Positions 52,413 to 60,872 of a DNA stretch of 64,000 nt are shown one piece after another. Within the stretch, counting starts at the first letter, position 1; each line of letters begins with the position of its first letter. A program made the position numbers and the translations under genes. The stretch lies in the NCBI GenBank assembly GCA_900110015.1, contig FOCD01000007.1:1-64000 (forward strand), written 5' to 3'. The notes below the pieces were generated by a model. That model saw only the letters and a list, made by a program, of their open reading frames with translations. It was not told the origin of the DNA and ran no database searches. This DNA is from Terribacillus saccharophilus. GTDB lineage: Bacteria; Bacillota; Bacilli; Bacillales; Amphibacillaceae.

Positions 52413-53594
52413 ATGCTAACGAAACAGACTGAAATAGAACTGTCCAACGATCAAGTAGAAGAGATTATCAGCTGGAGAAGGTATTTGCATCAGCATCCTG
52501 AGCTGTCTTTTCAAGAGTATAAGACTTCAGCCTTTATCTATGAAACATTGAGCACATTTCCTAATCTGGAAGTGACAAGACCTACAGAAACGAGTGTACT
52601 AGCAGTACTTAAGGGCGCGTATTCTGGTAAGACAATCGGCTTTCGTGCTGATATGGATGCCTTGCCGATACAGGAAGAAACAGGTCTTCCTTATGCATCC
52701 AAAAACGATGGTGTTATGCATGCTTGTGGACATGATGGTCATACTGCCATCTTGCTTGGCGTCGCAAAAGCATTAAGTGCACAAAAGGATAAAATTCATG
52801 GAGAGATTCGCTTCTTCTTCCAGCATGCAGAAGAAATGCTTCCTGGTGGTGCCAGAGAGATGGTTGCAGCCGACGTGACGGAAGGTGTGGATTATGTATT
52901 CGGTTTGCATCTTTCTTCTCTTACGCCGGTAGGTCAGCTGACGATTACTCCGGATGCTGCTACTTCCAATTCGGACATGTTCCACGTCACGATTAAAGGA
53001 AAAGGAGGTCATTCTTCTCAGCCGGAAAACACAATTGATCCCGTCGTGACAAGTGCACAAATCATCACCAGCCTGCAGACAGTCGTTTCCCGCATCACAA
53101 GCCCGAAGGATGAATTGGTTGTGTCTGTCACAACATTACAAGCAGGCGATGCTGTTAATGTCATTCCGGAACAAGTGAAAATTGGAGCGTCCGTTCGCTC
53201 TTTCAGCCAGGATGTACGAAAACGAGCAGTCGAGGCAATTGAGCAGATCATCAAAGGTGTTTCTGAAGCTAATGGCTGCCAATACGAATTGAACTATACG
53301 TACGGCTATGACTCAGTTATGAATGATACGAAAGCTACCACTATTGCTGTTGAAGCTATCCGCCGCAAACTTGGTGAGGCAGCATATGCTGAAGGAGAAG
53401 CAATTATGGGAGGAGAGGATTTCTCAGCCTTTTCGAACGTTGTACCTGGATGCTTCGTATTCGTAGGCGCTTGTGCTCCGGACAATCAGACACCTGCTCC
53501 GCATCACCATCCGAAATTTCTTATCGACGAAGCAGCGCTGGCAGATGGTGCGAATATGTTCCTAGCTATTGCTGAAGACTTGGTGCTCGAATAG
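52413..53594 (+). CDS. M20-family amidohydrolase (aminoacylase type), copy 2
   Basis: A 393-residue paralogue of the gene at 50320, with the same motifs throughout: WRRYLHQHPELSFQE, GFRADMDALPIQEET, HACGHDGH, FFFQHAEEMLPGGAREMV, TTLQAGDAVNVIPEQ and PAPHHHPKF. The two copies probably arose by tandem duplication, with the UppS-like gene between them. It has its own ribosome site (TTGGAGGAG) and a 181-bp upstream gap containing an extended -10 (TGCTATGAT, 52348-52356-like). It lies 63 bp before an amidohydrolase gene on the same strand. Confidence 0.87.
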   Translation: MLTKQTEIELSNDQVEEIISWRRYLHQHPELSFQEYKTSAFIYETLSTFPNLEVTRPTETSVLAVLKGAYSGKTIGFRADMDALPIQEETGLPYASKNDGVMHACGHDGHTAILLGVAKALSAQKDKIHGEIRFFFQHAEEMLPGGAREMVAADVTEGVDYVFGLHLSSLTPVGQLTITPDAATSNSDMFHVTIKGKGGHSSQPENTIDPVVTSAQIITSLQTVVSRITSPKDELVVSVTTLQAGDAVNVIPEQVKIGASVRSFSQDVRKRAVEAIEQIIKGVSEANGCQYELNYTYGYDSVMNDTKATTIAVEAIRRKLGEAAYAEGEAIMGGEDFSAFSNVVPGCFVFVGACAPDNQTPAPHHHPKFLIDEAALADGANMFLAIAEDLVLE

Positions 53595-53657
53595 GGGATC
53601 TAGTTTCTCAGTTGTCATACCAATATTCTAGTACAAACACTCTAAGGAGGCTGTAAA

Positions 53658-54911
53658 ATGGACAAGCTTATTCGCAATGGTGTCGTAATTGATGGAACTG
53701 GAAATGTGATAGAAGATGCAGTCATTGCAATCAAAGGAGATCGTATTGCGGCAATTGGACCTGCTTCTGACTTCATAGGTATCGATGCCAAAGAAGTTAT
53801 CGACGCGCAAGGCGGCTATATACTGCCAGGTTTGATTGATACACATGTGCATATGATGATGGAAATTAAGGACGTACGAGAATCACTTATCACACCTTTC
53901 TCTATGCGTTTCTATGAAGCATTAACATACATGAAGCGAACACTTGACGCGGGCATCACAACGGTAAGAGATGCCGGATATGCCGATTTAGGCGTAAAAC
54001 AGGCCATCGAAAATGGCTTGATCAGCGGACCGCGTATGCAAATCAGTGTCAATCCGCTTACGATTACAGGTGGTCATGGTGACAATTGGATGGTGTCCGA
54101 TATGGATCTGACTAATAAAGCTTATCCAGGATTCCCATCAGGTGTTTGCGATGGGCCGGAGCAGGTAAGGCAGAAGGTTAGGGAGATGCTGCGAGCAGGC
54201 GCTGATATTATTAAAGTTCATGCAACCGGAGGTGTCATGAGTCCGACAGATCATCCGGAATTCACCCAATTCTCTATGGAAGAGCTGCAGATTATTGTAG
54301 AAGAAGCAGCATATCGAAAAGGCCGTAAGGTGATGGCGCATGCCCAGGGAGCAGAAGGTGTGAAGCAAGCGGTTAGGGCTGGCATCCATTCCATCGAGCA
54401 TGGTATCTTTCTTGATGATGAAGCTATCGAGCTCATGCTAAAACACGGTACATACCTTGTTCCAACGCTGCTTGCTCCTGTCAGTGTCGTGGAAGCAAGT
54501 GAAGCGAATGAAAGCATGCCTGCTTATGCAGTGGATAAAGCGAAGGAAGTAATGGAGATACATCAGCAGAGCGTAGCGAGAGCATATGAGGCGGGTGTGA
54601 AAATTGCAATGGGAACTGATGCTGGTGTAATGGCTCATGGTACTAATTTGCGCGAGCTGGCACTGATGTGTGACATTGGCATGAGTCCGATGGAGGCAAT
54701 TCTTGCATCTACTAAAATAGCAGCAGAATGCTTAGGCTGGGAAGATAGAATCGGGACAATAGCTGAAGGGAAATTAGCAGACTTAGTCATTGTTCAAGAA
54801 AATCCTTTGGAAAATATTGCTTCCCTGGCTGATACGAATAATATCAAAACAGTCATGCAGGGAGGAAAGCTAAAGAAACAGCTTTCTATCCAGACAGGTA
54901 TTCCAAGTTAA
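53658..54911 (+). CDS. Metal-dependent amidohydrolase, imidazolonepropionase-like
   Basis: A 417-residue amidohydrolase-superfamily protein. The metal and catalytic residues show in LIDTHVHMMM, ADIIKVHATGG (carboxylated-Lys position), VMAHAQGAEGV, IHSIEHGIF and AMGTDAGVMAHG. Relatives include Xaa-Pro/Xaa-Arg dipeptidases and imidazolonepropionase-like enzymes. Together with the upstream M20 gene it suggests breakdown of small peptides or N-acyl amino acids. CTAAGGAGGC sets the start; a strong terminator follows. Confidence 0.85.
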   Translation: MDKLIRNGVVIDGTGNVIEDAVIAIKGDRIAAIGPASDFIGIDAKEVIDAQGGYILPGLIDTHVHMMMEIKDVRESLITPFSMRFYEALTYMKRTLDAGITTVRDAGYADLGVKQAIENGLISGPRMQISVNPLTITGGHGDNWMVSDMDLTNKAYPGFPSGVCDGPEQVRQKVREMLRAGADIIKVHATGGVMSPTDHPEFTQFSMEELQIIVEEAAYRKGRKVMAHAQGAEGVKQAVRAGIHSIEHGIFLDDEAIELMLKHGTYLVPTLLAPVSVVEASEANESMPAYAVDKAKEVMEIHQQSVARAYEAGVKIAMGTDAGVMAHGTNLRELALMCDIGMSPMEAILASTKIAAECLGWEDRIGTIAEGKLADLVIVQENPLENIASLADTNNIKTVMQGGKLKKQLSIQTGIPS

Positions 54912-54918
54912 CAGTACG

Positions 54919-54947
54919 ACAGCGGGCAGATGCCCGCTGTTTTTTTG
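54919..54947 (+). terminator. Terminator after the amidohydrolase gene
   Basis: ACAGCGGGC and GCCCGCTGT form a perfect 9-bp stem around AGAT, followed by seven T. Confidence 0.92.
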
Positions 54948-55008
54948 TACAAATATTTGACAGAACAACCCGGAGTCGAATAGGCTTAACATGTGTTTTT
55001 CTTTACTT

Positions 55009-55035
55009 GCTTACATCAATATGTAAGCGCTTAAC
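55009..55035 (+). promoter_or_regulatory. Overlapping dyad and cre-like site before the DASS carrier gene
   Basis: GCTTACAT (55009-55016) and ATGTAAGC (55021-55028) form perfect 8-bp inverted arms. The right arm runs into TGTAAGCGCTTAAC (55022-55035), a cre-like sequence with two mismatches, about 20 bp before the start. Confidence 0.5.
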
Positions 55036-55053
55036 AAAAAAGGAGGCGATTGG

Positions 55054-56709
55054 ATGAAGTCTAGTATGCTGTCGGTATGGGAAGGGTTATGGCACGCGCA
55101 TGATAGAACCAAGCGGTTGCTGCTTTTCGCTGTACCAACCTCAAAGAATAAAGTGTCAGATCAGTCATCGGAAAGATCAGGCACTTCCGACAAAGAACCT
55201 CGAACGTACAAACGTCCCCAGTTAATTGGATTGTTATTAGGCCCTCTATTGTTTTTCTCTGTCATTTTATTTTATTACCCCGAAGGATTGAGCTATGAAG
55301 GACGAATGGTATTGGCTACGACATTGTGGGTAGCGACATGGTGGATCACGGAAGCCATTCCGATACCGGCCACTTCTTTACTGCCGCTTATTCTCCTGCC
55401 AATAACACAAGGTCTTGATGGTGACACAGCAGCTTCAAGCTATGGAGATCCGATTGTATTCCTTTTCCTTGGCGGCTTCTTAATTGCTATGGCAATGGAA
55501 AAATGGAATTTGCATAAACGGATTGCATTAAATATCATCAGTGTTGTCGGAACGAGTACATCACGTATCGTACTTGGATTCATGATTGCAACTGGTTTCC
55601 TCTCCATGTGGGTATCTAATACGGCAGCGGTCATGATGATGCTTCCAATTGGGACAGCTATTATCTACCAAGCCAGTCAAGCTGCCAAAGCCAGTAAACA
55701 GGATATCAGGGAAGACAATAAGAAATTCGAAAAATCCCTTGTCTTCGCGATTGGATATGCGGGTACAATAGGTGGTCTTGGTACGCTGATCGGGACGCCT
55801 CCAAATATTATCCTGGCAGCGATGGCAAGTAGTTTGTTCGGGGTAGAGATTTCATTCGGCGGCTGGATGCTGATTGCCGTACCGATTGTTATCGTCCTTT
55901 TGTTTTCGACATGGTTTTATCTTACGAAATTCGTTTTCCGAATTAAAATGAAGGAATTGCCTGGTGGAAAAGAGCTGATTCTTAAGCAAAAAAGGGATCT
56001 GGGCAAGATGTCGTTCGAAGAGAAAGCCGTGCTCGCTGTGTTCACATTTGCTGCTTTCATGTGGGTCAGCCGTACTTTTCTTTGGCAAGAAGATGCTGTG
56101 TTGGAGATCATCGCCATTCCAGGTATCAGTGATACGACTATCGCAGTCTTGGCAGGTGTAATATTATTTTTAATTCCTAGTCTGAATAAAAAAGGGCAAA
56201 GAATTCTTGATTGGGACGTTTCAAAAGAGCTGCCGTGGGGAGTTCTGCTTCTATTCGGAGGAGGATTGGCAATCGCAGCTGGCTTCACTAGCTCAGGGCT
56301 TTCCCAATGGATAGGCGATCAGCTTACAGTCTTGGAAGGACTTAATATTTTTGTGATTATCATTATTTCGACAACATTAGTATTGTTCTTGACCGAGATT
56401 ACATCCAATACAGCAACTGCCACAATGATCTTGCCTGTAATGGCATCATTGGCTTTGGCTTTGGACGTTCATCCGTATGCCATCATGGTTCCGGCAGCAA
56501 TGGCTGCTAACTGTGCCTTCATGCTGCCAGTCGGAACACCGCCTAATGCTATCATATTTGCATCTGGTAAAATTACAATAGCAGAGATGGTCAGGATAGG
56601 TTTCATACTCAACATCTTTACTCTAATTCTTCTCATATTAGGAGTCTTTGCGCTTGTTGGTCCGCTATGGGGTCTTGATTTGAACATGTATCCTGAATCA
56701 TGGAAATGA
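55054..56709 (+). CDS. Divalent anion:sodium symporter (DASS, SLC13-like)
   Basis: A 551-residue carrier with a hydrophilic N-terminal extension (about 1-65) and about 11 helices. The repeated signature is seen twice: SMWVSNTAAVMMMLPIG (about 187-203) and TEITSNTATATMILPVMASL (about 448-467), the SNT motifs that bind sodium and the carboxylate. GTPPNIILA and GTPPNAIIFASG are the matching second elements. It imports C4-dicarboxylates such as succinate or malate. AAAAAGGAGGCG precedes the ATG. Confidence 0.9.
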   Translation: MKSSMLSVWEGLWHAHDRTKRLLLFAVPTSKNKVSDQSSERSGTSDKEPRTYKRPQLIGLLLGPLLFFSVILFYYPEGLSYEGRMVLATTLWVATWWITEAIPIPATSLLPLILLPITQGLDGDTAASSYGDPIVFLFLGGFLIAMAMEKWNLHKRIALNIISVVGTSTSRIVLGFMIATGFLSMWVSNTAAVMMMLPIGTAIIYQASQAAKASKQDIREDNKKFEKSLVFAIGYAGTIGGLGTLIGTPPNIILAAMASSLFGVEISFGGWMLIAVPIVIVLLFSTWFYLTKFVFRIKMKELPGGKELILKQKRDLGKMSFEEKAVLAVFTFAAFMWVSRTFLWQEDAVLEIIAIPGISDTTIAVLAGVILFLIPSLNKKGQRILDWDVSKELPWGVLLLFGGGLAIAAGFTSSGLSQWIGDQLTVLEGLNIFVIIIISTTLVLFLTEITSNTATATMILPVMASLALALDVHPYAIMVPAAMAANCAFMLPVGTPPNAIIFASGKITIAEMVRIGFILNIFTLILLILGVFALVGPLWGLDLNMYPESWK

Positions 56710-56718
56710 TGTTGAAGG

Positions 56719-56741
56719 GAGTCTGCCATTGGCGGGCTCTT
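56719..56741 (+). terminator. Hairpin after the DASS gene, weak terminator
   Basis: GAGTCTGCC and GGCGGGCTC pair (two G-U) around ATT, with only a short TTATT tail. Confidence 0.45.
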
Positions 56742-56761
56742 ATTCAGTGAAGGAGAGTACT

Positions 56762-57304
56762 ATGAAACATTATCTAGTGATTGGAGGAACTGGCATGCTC
56801 CAAGCAGCTGTCCTTGGCTGGAACCAAGAGGGACATGAGGTGACAGTCGTTGCCAGGACGAAGGAAAAACTTCGACGTTTATCCGAAAGTGCTGCCCATC
56901 CAGAGCTCCTACGAACTATACAAGCAGATTACCATCAGCTTGAAAACTTTCAAAAACAACTTGAAACTATTCCGAAGCCGGATATCATTGTCAGTTGGAT
57001 TCACCGCAGCGGAAACAATGCAATACAAACCTTATGTAACCTTTATGGAGAATTAGAAAAGAGAGTAGCGCTTTTTCATATAAAGGGGAGCAGTGCGTAT
57101 AATCCACGACAGAACTATACACCGCGCTATACAGGTACTATCCAATATCATGAAGTCATTCTAGGCTTCCAGCTGAACGAAAGCACTTCCAGGTGGCTTA
57201 CAAATGAAGAAATAGCAAATGGAGTTAGAGAAGCAGTTAAACTGCAGCAGCATCGGTACATTGTCGGAATAGTGGAGCCATGGAGTTCCAGGCCGAAATC
57301 TTAA
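56762..57304 (+). CDS. Rossmann-fold, SDR-like protein
   Basis: A 180-residue protein with an NAD(P)-binding N-terminus, HYLVIGGTGMLQAAVLGW, then VTVVARTKEKLRRL. It lacks an obvious YxxxK catalytic pair; IVSWIHRSGNNAIQTLC and LFHIKGSSAYNP occupy the later part. It resembles the short SDR-like proteins found in Bacillus without known reaction. GAAGGAGAG before ATG 56762 sets the start; an upstream in-frame extension has no ribosome site. Confidence 0.72.
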   Translation: MKHYLVIGGTGMLQAAVLGWNQEGHEVTVVARTKEKLRRLSESAAHPELLRTIQADYHQLENFQKQLETIPKPDIIVSWIHRSGNNAIQTLCNLYGELEKRVALFHIKGSSAYNPRQNYTPRYTGTIQYHEVILGFQLNESTSRWLTNEEIANGVREAVKLQQHRYIVGIVEPWSSRPKS

Positions 57305-57436
57305 TGCTACCTTTGTTTAGAAATATGAATTTTTTTCTTCTGAATTGTTCATAACTTATGGATTCTACCGATAATAGATATGTGCAACTAGGAAAATAGG
57401 TCTAGTTTTGCCCAAGGATTAACCGGAGGGTTCCCG

Positions 57437-57748
57437 ATGAAGGAAGCAAAAGATCAAGGTTGGGCGTTGGTGGCTAAGCTGATGAAGGAAGAAGAGAACC
57501 TTGCTGTTGAGAGTGGAGAGAATGGATATACCGGGCTTAACGGTAAATTTCTGACATTGCTCAGCATCGCTGTTTTCGTGACAAACGGAGATGAGCGTGC
57601 ACTTCGCCAGCAATTCGAAGCTGCTCTCCTGTCCGGCATTTCTGTCCAAGAAATGATGGAGGCAATCCAACATTGTGCATTATTGAATGGGTTCCCGCCT
57701 TCGCTGAAAGCTATGTCATTATTAAAAGAGGTAGTAGACGACCAATGA
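57437..57748 (+). CDS. Carboxymuconolactone decarboxylase-like (AhpD-fold) protein
   Basis: A 103-residue helical protein of CMD type: KFLTLLSIAVFVTNGDERAL, then AALLSGISVQEMMEAIQHCALLNGFPPSL. The redox CxxC of AhpD is missing (one Cys in QHCAL), so a peroxidase role is unlikely. Such small members are common and uncharacterised. CCGGAGGG precedes the ATG, and a strong terminator begins at its stop. Confidence 0.75.
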   Translation: MKEAKDQGWALVAKLMKEEENLAVESGENGYTGLNGKFLTLLSIAVFVTNGDERALRQQFEAALLSGISVQEMMEAIQHCALLNGFPPSLKAMSLLKEVVDDQ

Positions 57749-57780
57749 AAAATGCGTGCAGATGATTCTGCACGCATTTT
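57749..57780. terminator. Bidirectional terminator
   Basis: AAAATGCGTGCAGA and TCTGCACGCATTTT form a perfect 14-bp stem around TGAT, between convergent genes. It ends right at the stop of the CorA gene. Confidence 0.92.
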
Positions 57781-57781
57781 G

Positions 57782-58738
57782 TCATTTAAAGATATTGAAC
57801 CAGCCTTTACGTTTGAAACGCCACAGCATTACAACGGCAATAATTGCCATCAGCAGCATTGCCACTGGATATCCGTATTTCCATTGCAGCTCAGGCATAT
57901 TAGCAAAGTTCATTCCGTAAACACCGGCGATAAAGGTTAATGGAATAAAAATAGTCGAAACAATTGTCAGGGTCATCATGATAGCATTCATTCGATTGCT
58001 GTTGATTGACTCGTAGCTGTCTCGCATATCCGATGTGAGTTCCCTGTTGGAATCAACGATTTCCGTAAGTTTCAGCAAATGATCATAAATATCATTAAAA
58101 TAGGCCTTTTGAGTTTGAACAAAATCGAATTTTTGGATGCTAAGCAACCGGTAAATCAAATCGCGCATTGGTGCAATTGTACGTCTGGTTCTAAGCAAAT
58201 CACTGCGGATATCAAAGACCTCATTAATTACAGTTTGCGGTGATTTATGGCTTTCTTCATCCTCAATCTCGTTTAAACGATCCTCCATTTTATACAACGG
58301 AGGGAAATAATCATCAACCAATTTATCAATCAGATGATAGACAATTTTCGACGGAGAATGTTCAGATGGACCTTCTTGCATAACTCGCTGCCAGACATGG
58401 TCCGCCGCCATTGATTCTTCTAGATGAAAGGTAACTATATAACGCTCTGAAACAAAGATATCCAATTCATCTGACACGAATGAATCATGATTCAGTTCAT
58501 GAAGAACGAGGAAATGGTACCCGTCGTATTCATCTAGCTTTGGCCGCTGAAGGAAATGAAAACAATCCTCGATCGCCAATGGATGGAAGTGGAAGATCTC
58601 GCCTAGCTTATTTGATTCAGCCTCTGTTGGTACACTAAAATCGACCCAATACCAGATAATTTCAGGACTGTTTAGTTCCTGATACGGCAGATCTTTTAGT
58701 ATTTTTTTGTCACGTGTTATCGCTATGCTGCGTATCAT
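57782..58738 (-). CDS. corA: CorA-family magnesium/cobalt transporter
   Basis: A 318-residue CorA channel. A large N-terminal cytoplasmic domain (about 1-250) is followed by the long stalk helix and two C-terminal helices with the selectivity motif YGMNF (about 280) and a basic C-terminus FKRKGWFNIFK. It mediates magnesium uptake. The ORF is open much further upstream, but the start at 58738 is set by AGGAGG seven bases away and by the family's usual N-terminus. Confidence 0.92.
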   Translation of the reverse strand: MIRSIAITRDKKILKDLPYQELNSPEIIWYWVDFSVPTEAESNKLGEIFHFHPLAIEDCFHFLQRPKLDEYDGYHFLVLHELNHDSFVSDELDIFVSERYIVTFHLEESMAADHVWQRVMQEGPSEHSPSKIVYHLIDKLVDDYFPPLYKMEDRLNEIEDEESHKSPQTVINEVFDIRSDLLRTRRTIAPMRDLIYRLLSIQKFDFVQTQKAYFNDIYDHLLKLTEIVDSNRELTSDMRDSYESINSNRMNAIMMTLTIVSTIFIPLTFIAGVYGMNFANMPELQWKYGYPVAMLLMAIIAVVMLWRFKRKGWFNIFK

Positions 58739-59018
58739 GGTACAACCTCCTGCAATATATAGCCACATTATAACGTATTCGGAGGCAGAGAGAAAACGAC
58801 AAGCAGTGTGATTAAAGAAAAGGGCTATGGGGTATAAAATGAATATACAACCAAGCATAGTAACTGTAGTGAAATTGCTCAAATGCCATTTGTCTGAATA
58901 TTTTAAAATTTTATATGCAAAAGTATTGCGCTTTTGGATTGAATCTTTTATAGTATTCAACAACCTACAACAATCACCATTGCTTAGCCAGCCGGTTAAG
59001 CTGAAGGAGGACAACGAT

Positions 59019-59369
59019 ATGTCTGATAATCAAAGCTTTGTAACTGTTGGTGACTGGGTAACAGGACATTCGATAAACGATGAATTATTTACCGGCTTCG
59101 TGGAAGCAGTGAATGCGAAACTGAACACGGTGAAAGTATACGTAACAGAAAGTGATCATAAAAATACGATCGGTAAAACGATCGAAACCTTCCAAAGCAA
59201 GATCAAGTATTTTCCGCCAAGTGTAGATCCGAGCAGGGCACATCTTTTAAACCTTATTGATTTATCCCTTATTTCTGGGGATAAGGACTGGTTCTTGCAG
59301 CTGACAGAAGAATTAAAGATACTAGACGAAATGGAATCCGAGTCTAATCCAGAATATATCCCGAACTAA
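59019..59369 (+). CDS. IDEAL-domain-like small protein
   Basis: A 116-residue protein. The N-terminal part VGDWVTGHSINDELFTGFVE, then VKVYVTESDH, suggests a small beta-barrel; the C-terminal LLNLIDLSLISGDKDWFLQL followed by TEEL resembles the IDEAL domain found in several Bacillus regulators. AAGGAGG before ATG 59019 sets the start; the longer upstream frame runs through the divergent CorA promoter region. The function is unknown. Confidence 0.72.
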   Translation: MSDNQSFVTVGDWVTGHSINDELFTGFVEAVNAKLNTVKVYVTESDHKNTIGKTIETFQSKIKYFPPSVDPSRAHLLNLIDLSLISGDKDWFLQLTEELKILDEMESESNPEYIPN

Positions 59370-59373
59370 CTGG

Positions 59374-59399
59374 ACCGAGCAGATATTGCTCGGTTTTTT
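59374..59399 (+). terminator. Terminator after the IDEAL-like gene
   Basis: ACCGAGCA and TGCTCGGT form a perfect 8-bp stem around GATAT, followed by a T-run. Confidence 0.88.
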
Positions 59400-59586
59400 A
59401 TTTTTAAAATTGAATAGCGATAACGGTTGGAGCAATAACGTGGGAGAAGTTGACGAAGGAAGAGGAACTATTTATGGAAATGATGAGCAGGATATTGTTG
59501 CCAGCTGATTCCAAATAGGAGGTAATCCAATCTCTTGTAGAGAAGTTATGTATAGCCTGCATTCTGCTCAAAAAGGAGAGGGATTC

Positions 59587-60315
59587 ATGAAAAAGCTAAT
59601 TATAAATGCGGATGACTTCGGGTATTCTCGTGCTGTAAACTACGGTATTCTTGACTGTTATCAAAATGGGATATTAACATCAGCTACAATGATGGTCAAC
59701 ATGCCTGGTGCGGAACACGCAGCTGCGCTAGCTAAGGAGCATCAGAATCTGGGCGTCGGTATCCACTTAGTACTTACATGTGGGGAACCACTGTTAACTA
59801 CTCATAAAACGATAGTCGATAGCATTGGTTCTTTCCGTAATCTAGCATTCTATCAAGGCTCCTATACAATTGATCGGGAGGAATTGAAAGCAGAGTGGCA
59901 AGCACAAATTGAGCGCTTTCTTTCATTCGGGCTTACACCGACACATTTGGATAGCCATCACCATATCAATACCTATAAAGATATAGATGGAGTTTTCCTA
60001 GAGCTTGCCGACAAGTATGGCTTACCTGTCCGCCATAATATGAAGCTGCCAGCGAAATATGTCTCCACGGATAAATTTGAGTTGTCTCTAGAGAAAGCTT
60101 TGGCTGATGAAGACTCGCTGCTAGAGATTTTCGGTGATGCAGATTCACTTGAAGTGATGTCTCATCCAGGTTATTTAGATAAAGCTATCTATACAGGGTC
60201 CTCTTACAATTATCCTCGACTGGATGAAGTAGAATTACTCACATCCAGTAAAGTGGTTAATTGGCTCAAGCATAGTAAGAAGGTCGAATTGGCGACATTT
60301 ACGCATATCTCTTAA
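59587..60315 (+). CDS. chbG: Carbohydrate deacetylase, ChbG/YdjC family
   Basis: A 242-residue YdjC-fold metal enzyme that removes an acetyl group from N-acetylated sugars such as chito-oligosaccharides. The motifs are IINADDFGYSRAVNYGI (metal Asp), LGVGIHLVLTCGEPL, THLDSHHHINTY and EVMSHPGY. AAAAGGAGAGGG sets ATG 59587; the in-frame extension to 59548 lacks a ribosome site. No chitobiose PTS or chitinase gene is adjacent. Confidence 0.88.
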   Translation: MKKLIINADDFGYSRAVNYGILDCYQNGILTSATMMVNMPGAEHAAALAKEHQNLGVGIHLVLTCGEPLLTTHKTIVDSIGSFRNLAFYQGSYTIDREELKAEWQAQIERFLSFGLTPTHLDSHHHINTYKDIDGVFLELADKYGLPVRHNMKLPAKYVSTDKFELSLEKALADEDSLLEIFGDADSLEVMSHPGYLDKAIYTGSSYNYPRLDEVELLTSSKVVNWLKHSKKVELATFTHIS

Positions 60316-60328
60316 GACGAGAGAGCAC

Positions 60329-60565
60329 TCACCGCTCCCTCAACTGTATCCCGAAAAGGTCCTCAATCTTTTCATTCATAAACTGATAGGAAGCTTCAAT
60401 TCCAGCATTATAAAAAATAGGACCTAGTTCTTTGATGATAAAGTCGAGCAGCAGACCTGCGGCCAGGTCGCCTAGCTGCTCGTCTTTTTCTTGCTCAAAA
60501 TAAGTCTGCAGGGAACTTATCATTTCATTGCGCTGTGTATCATTCAATCGGATTGGGTTTTGCAT
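60329..60565 (-). CDS. DUF2164-family protein
   Basis: A 78-residue helical protein. RNEMISSLQTYFEQEKDEQL and LAAGLLLDFIIKELGPIFYN with FEDLFGI-like end (EKIEDLFGIQL) identify DUF2164. Its function is unknown. ACGGAGGG precedes the start. It converges on the chbG-like gene with 13 bp between. Confidence 0.85.
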   Translation of the reverse strand: MQNPIRLNDTQRNEMISSLQTYFEQEKDEQLGDLAAGLLLDFIIKELGPIFYNAGIEASYQFMNEKIEDLFGIQLRER

Positions 60566-60652
60566 GTGTTTTCCCTCCGTTAGCTCATTTTCGTTTCATT
60601 ATAGCAGAAAGTTCTGCTAGACTTTAGAAAAGGAAAAAAGGTGGGAGTAACG

Positions 60653-60871
60653 ATGGCAGAATTATCTTATGAGATAGTGAAAGAACTCGGAGTGCTATCC
60701 GTATCGCCGAAGGGATGGCAGAAGGAACTGAATCTGATCAGCTGGAACGGCAGGGAGCCAAAGTATGATATCCGGGACTGGGCGCCGGACCATGAGAAGA
60801 TGGGAAAAGGTATTACGTTGTCAGCTGAGGAAGTCAGTGCACTGCGTAACCTATTGCAGGAGCAGGACTGA
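60653..60871 (+). CDS. YdbC-like, PC4-fold single-stranded DNA-binding protein
   Basis: A 72-residue protein: LSYEIVKELGVLSVSPKGWQ, then NLISWNGREPKYDIRDWAPD and MGKGITLSAEEV. This is the PC4/p15-like YdbC family of small nucleic-acid-binding proteins, thought to bind single-stranded DNA as dimers. GGTGGGAG precedes the ATG. Its stop lies one base before the start of the uracil-DNA glycosylase gene, an apt pairing for DNA repair. Confidence 0.85.
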   Translation: MAELSYEIVKELGVLSVSPKGWQKELNLISWNGREPKYDIRDWAPDHEKMGKGITLSAEEVSALRNLLQEQD

Positions 60872-60872
60872 C

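Noticed and set aside
58827-59018. N-terminal extension of the IDEAL-like gene
   Set aside because: It overlaps the region before corA, has no ribosome site, and the AAGGAGG before 59019 marks the real start.
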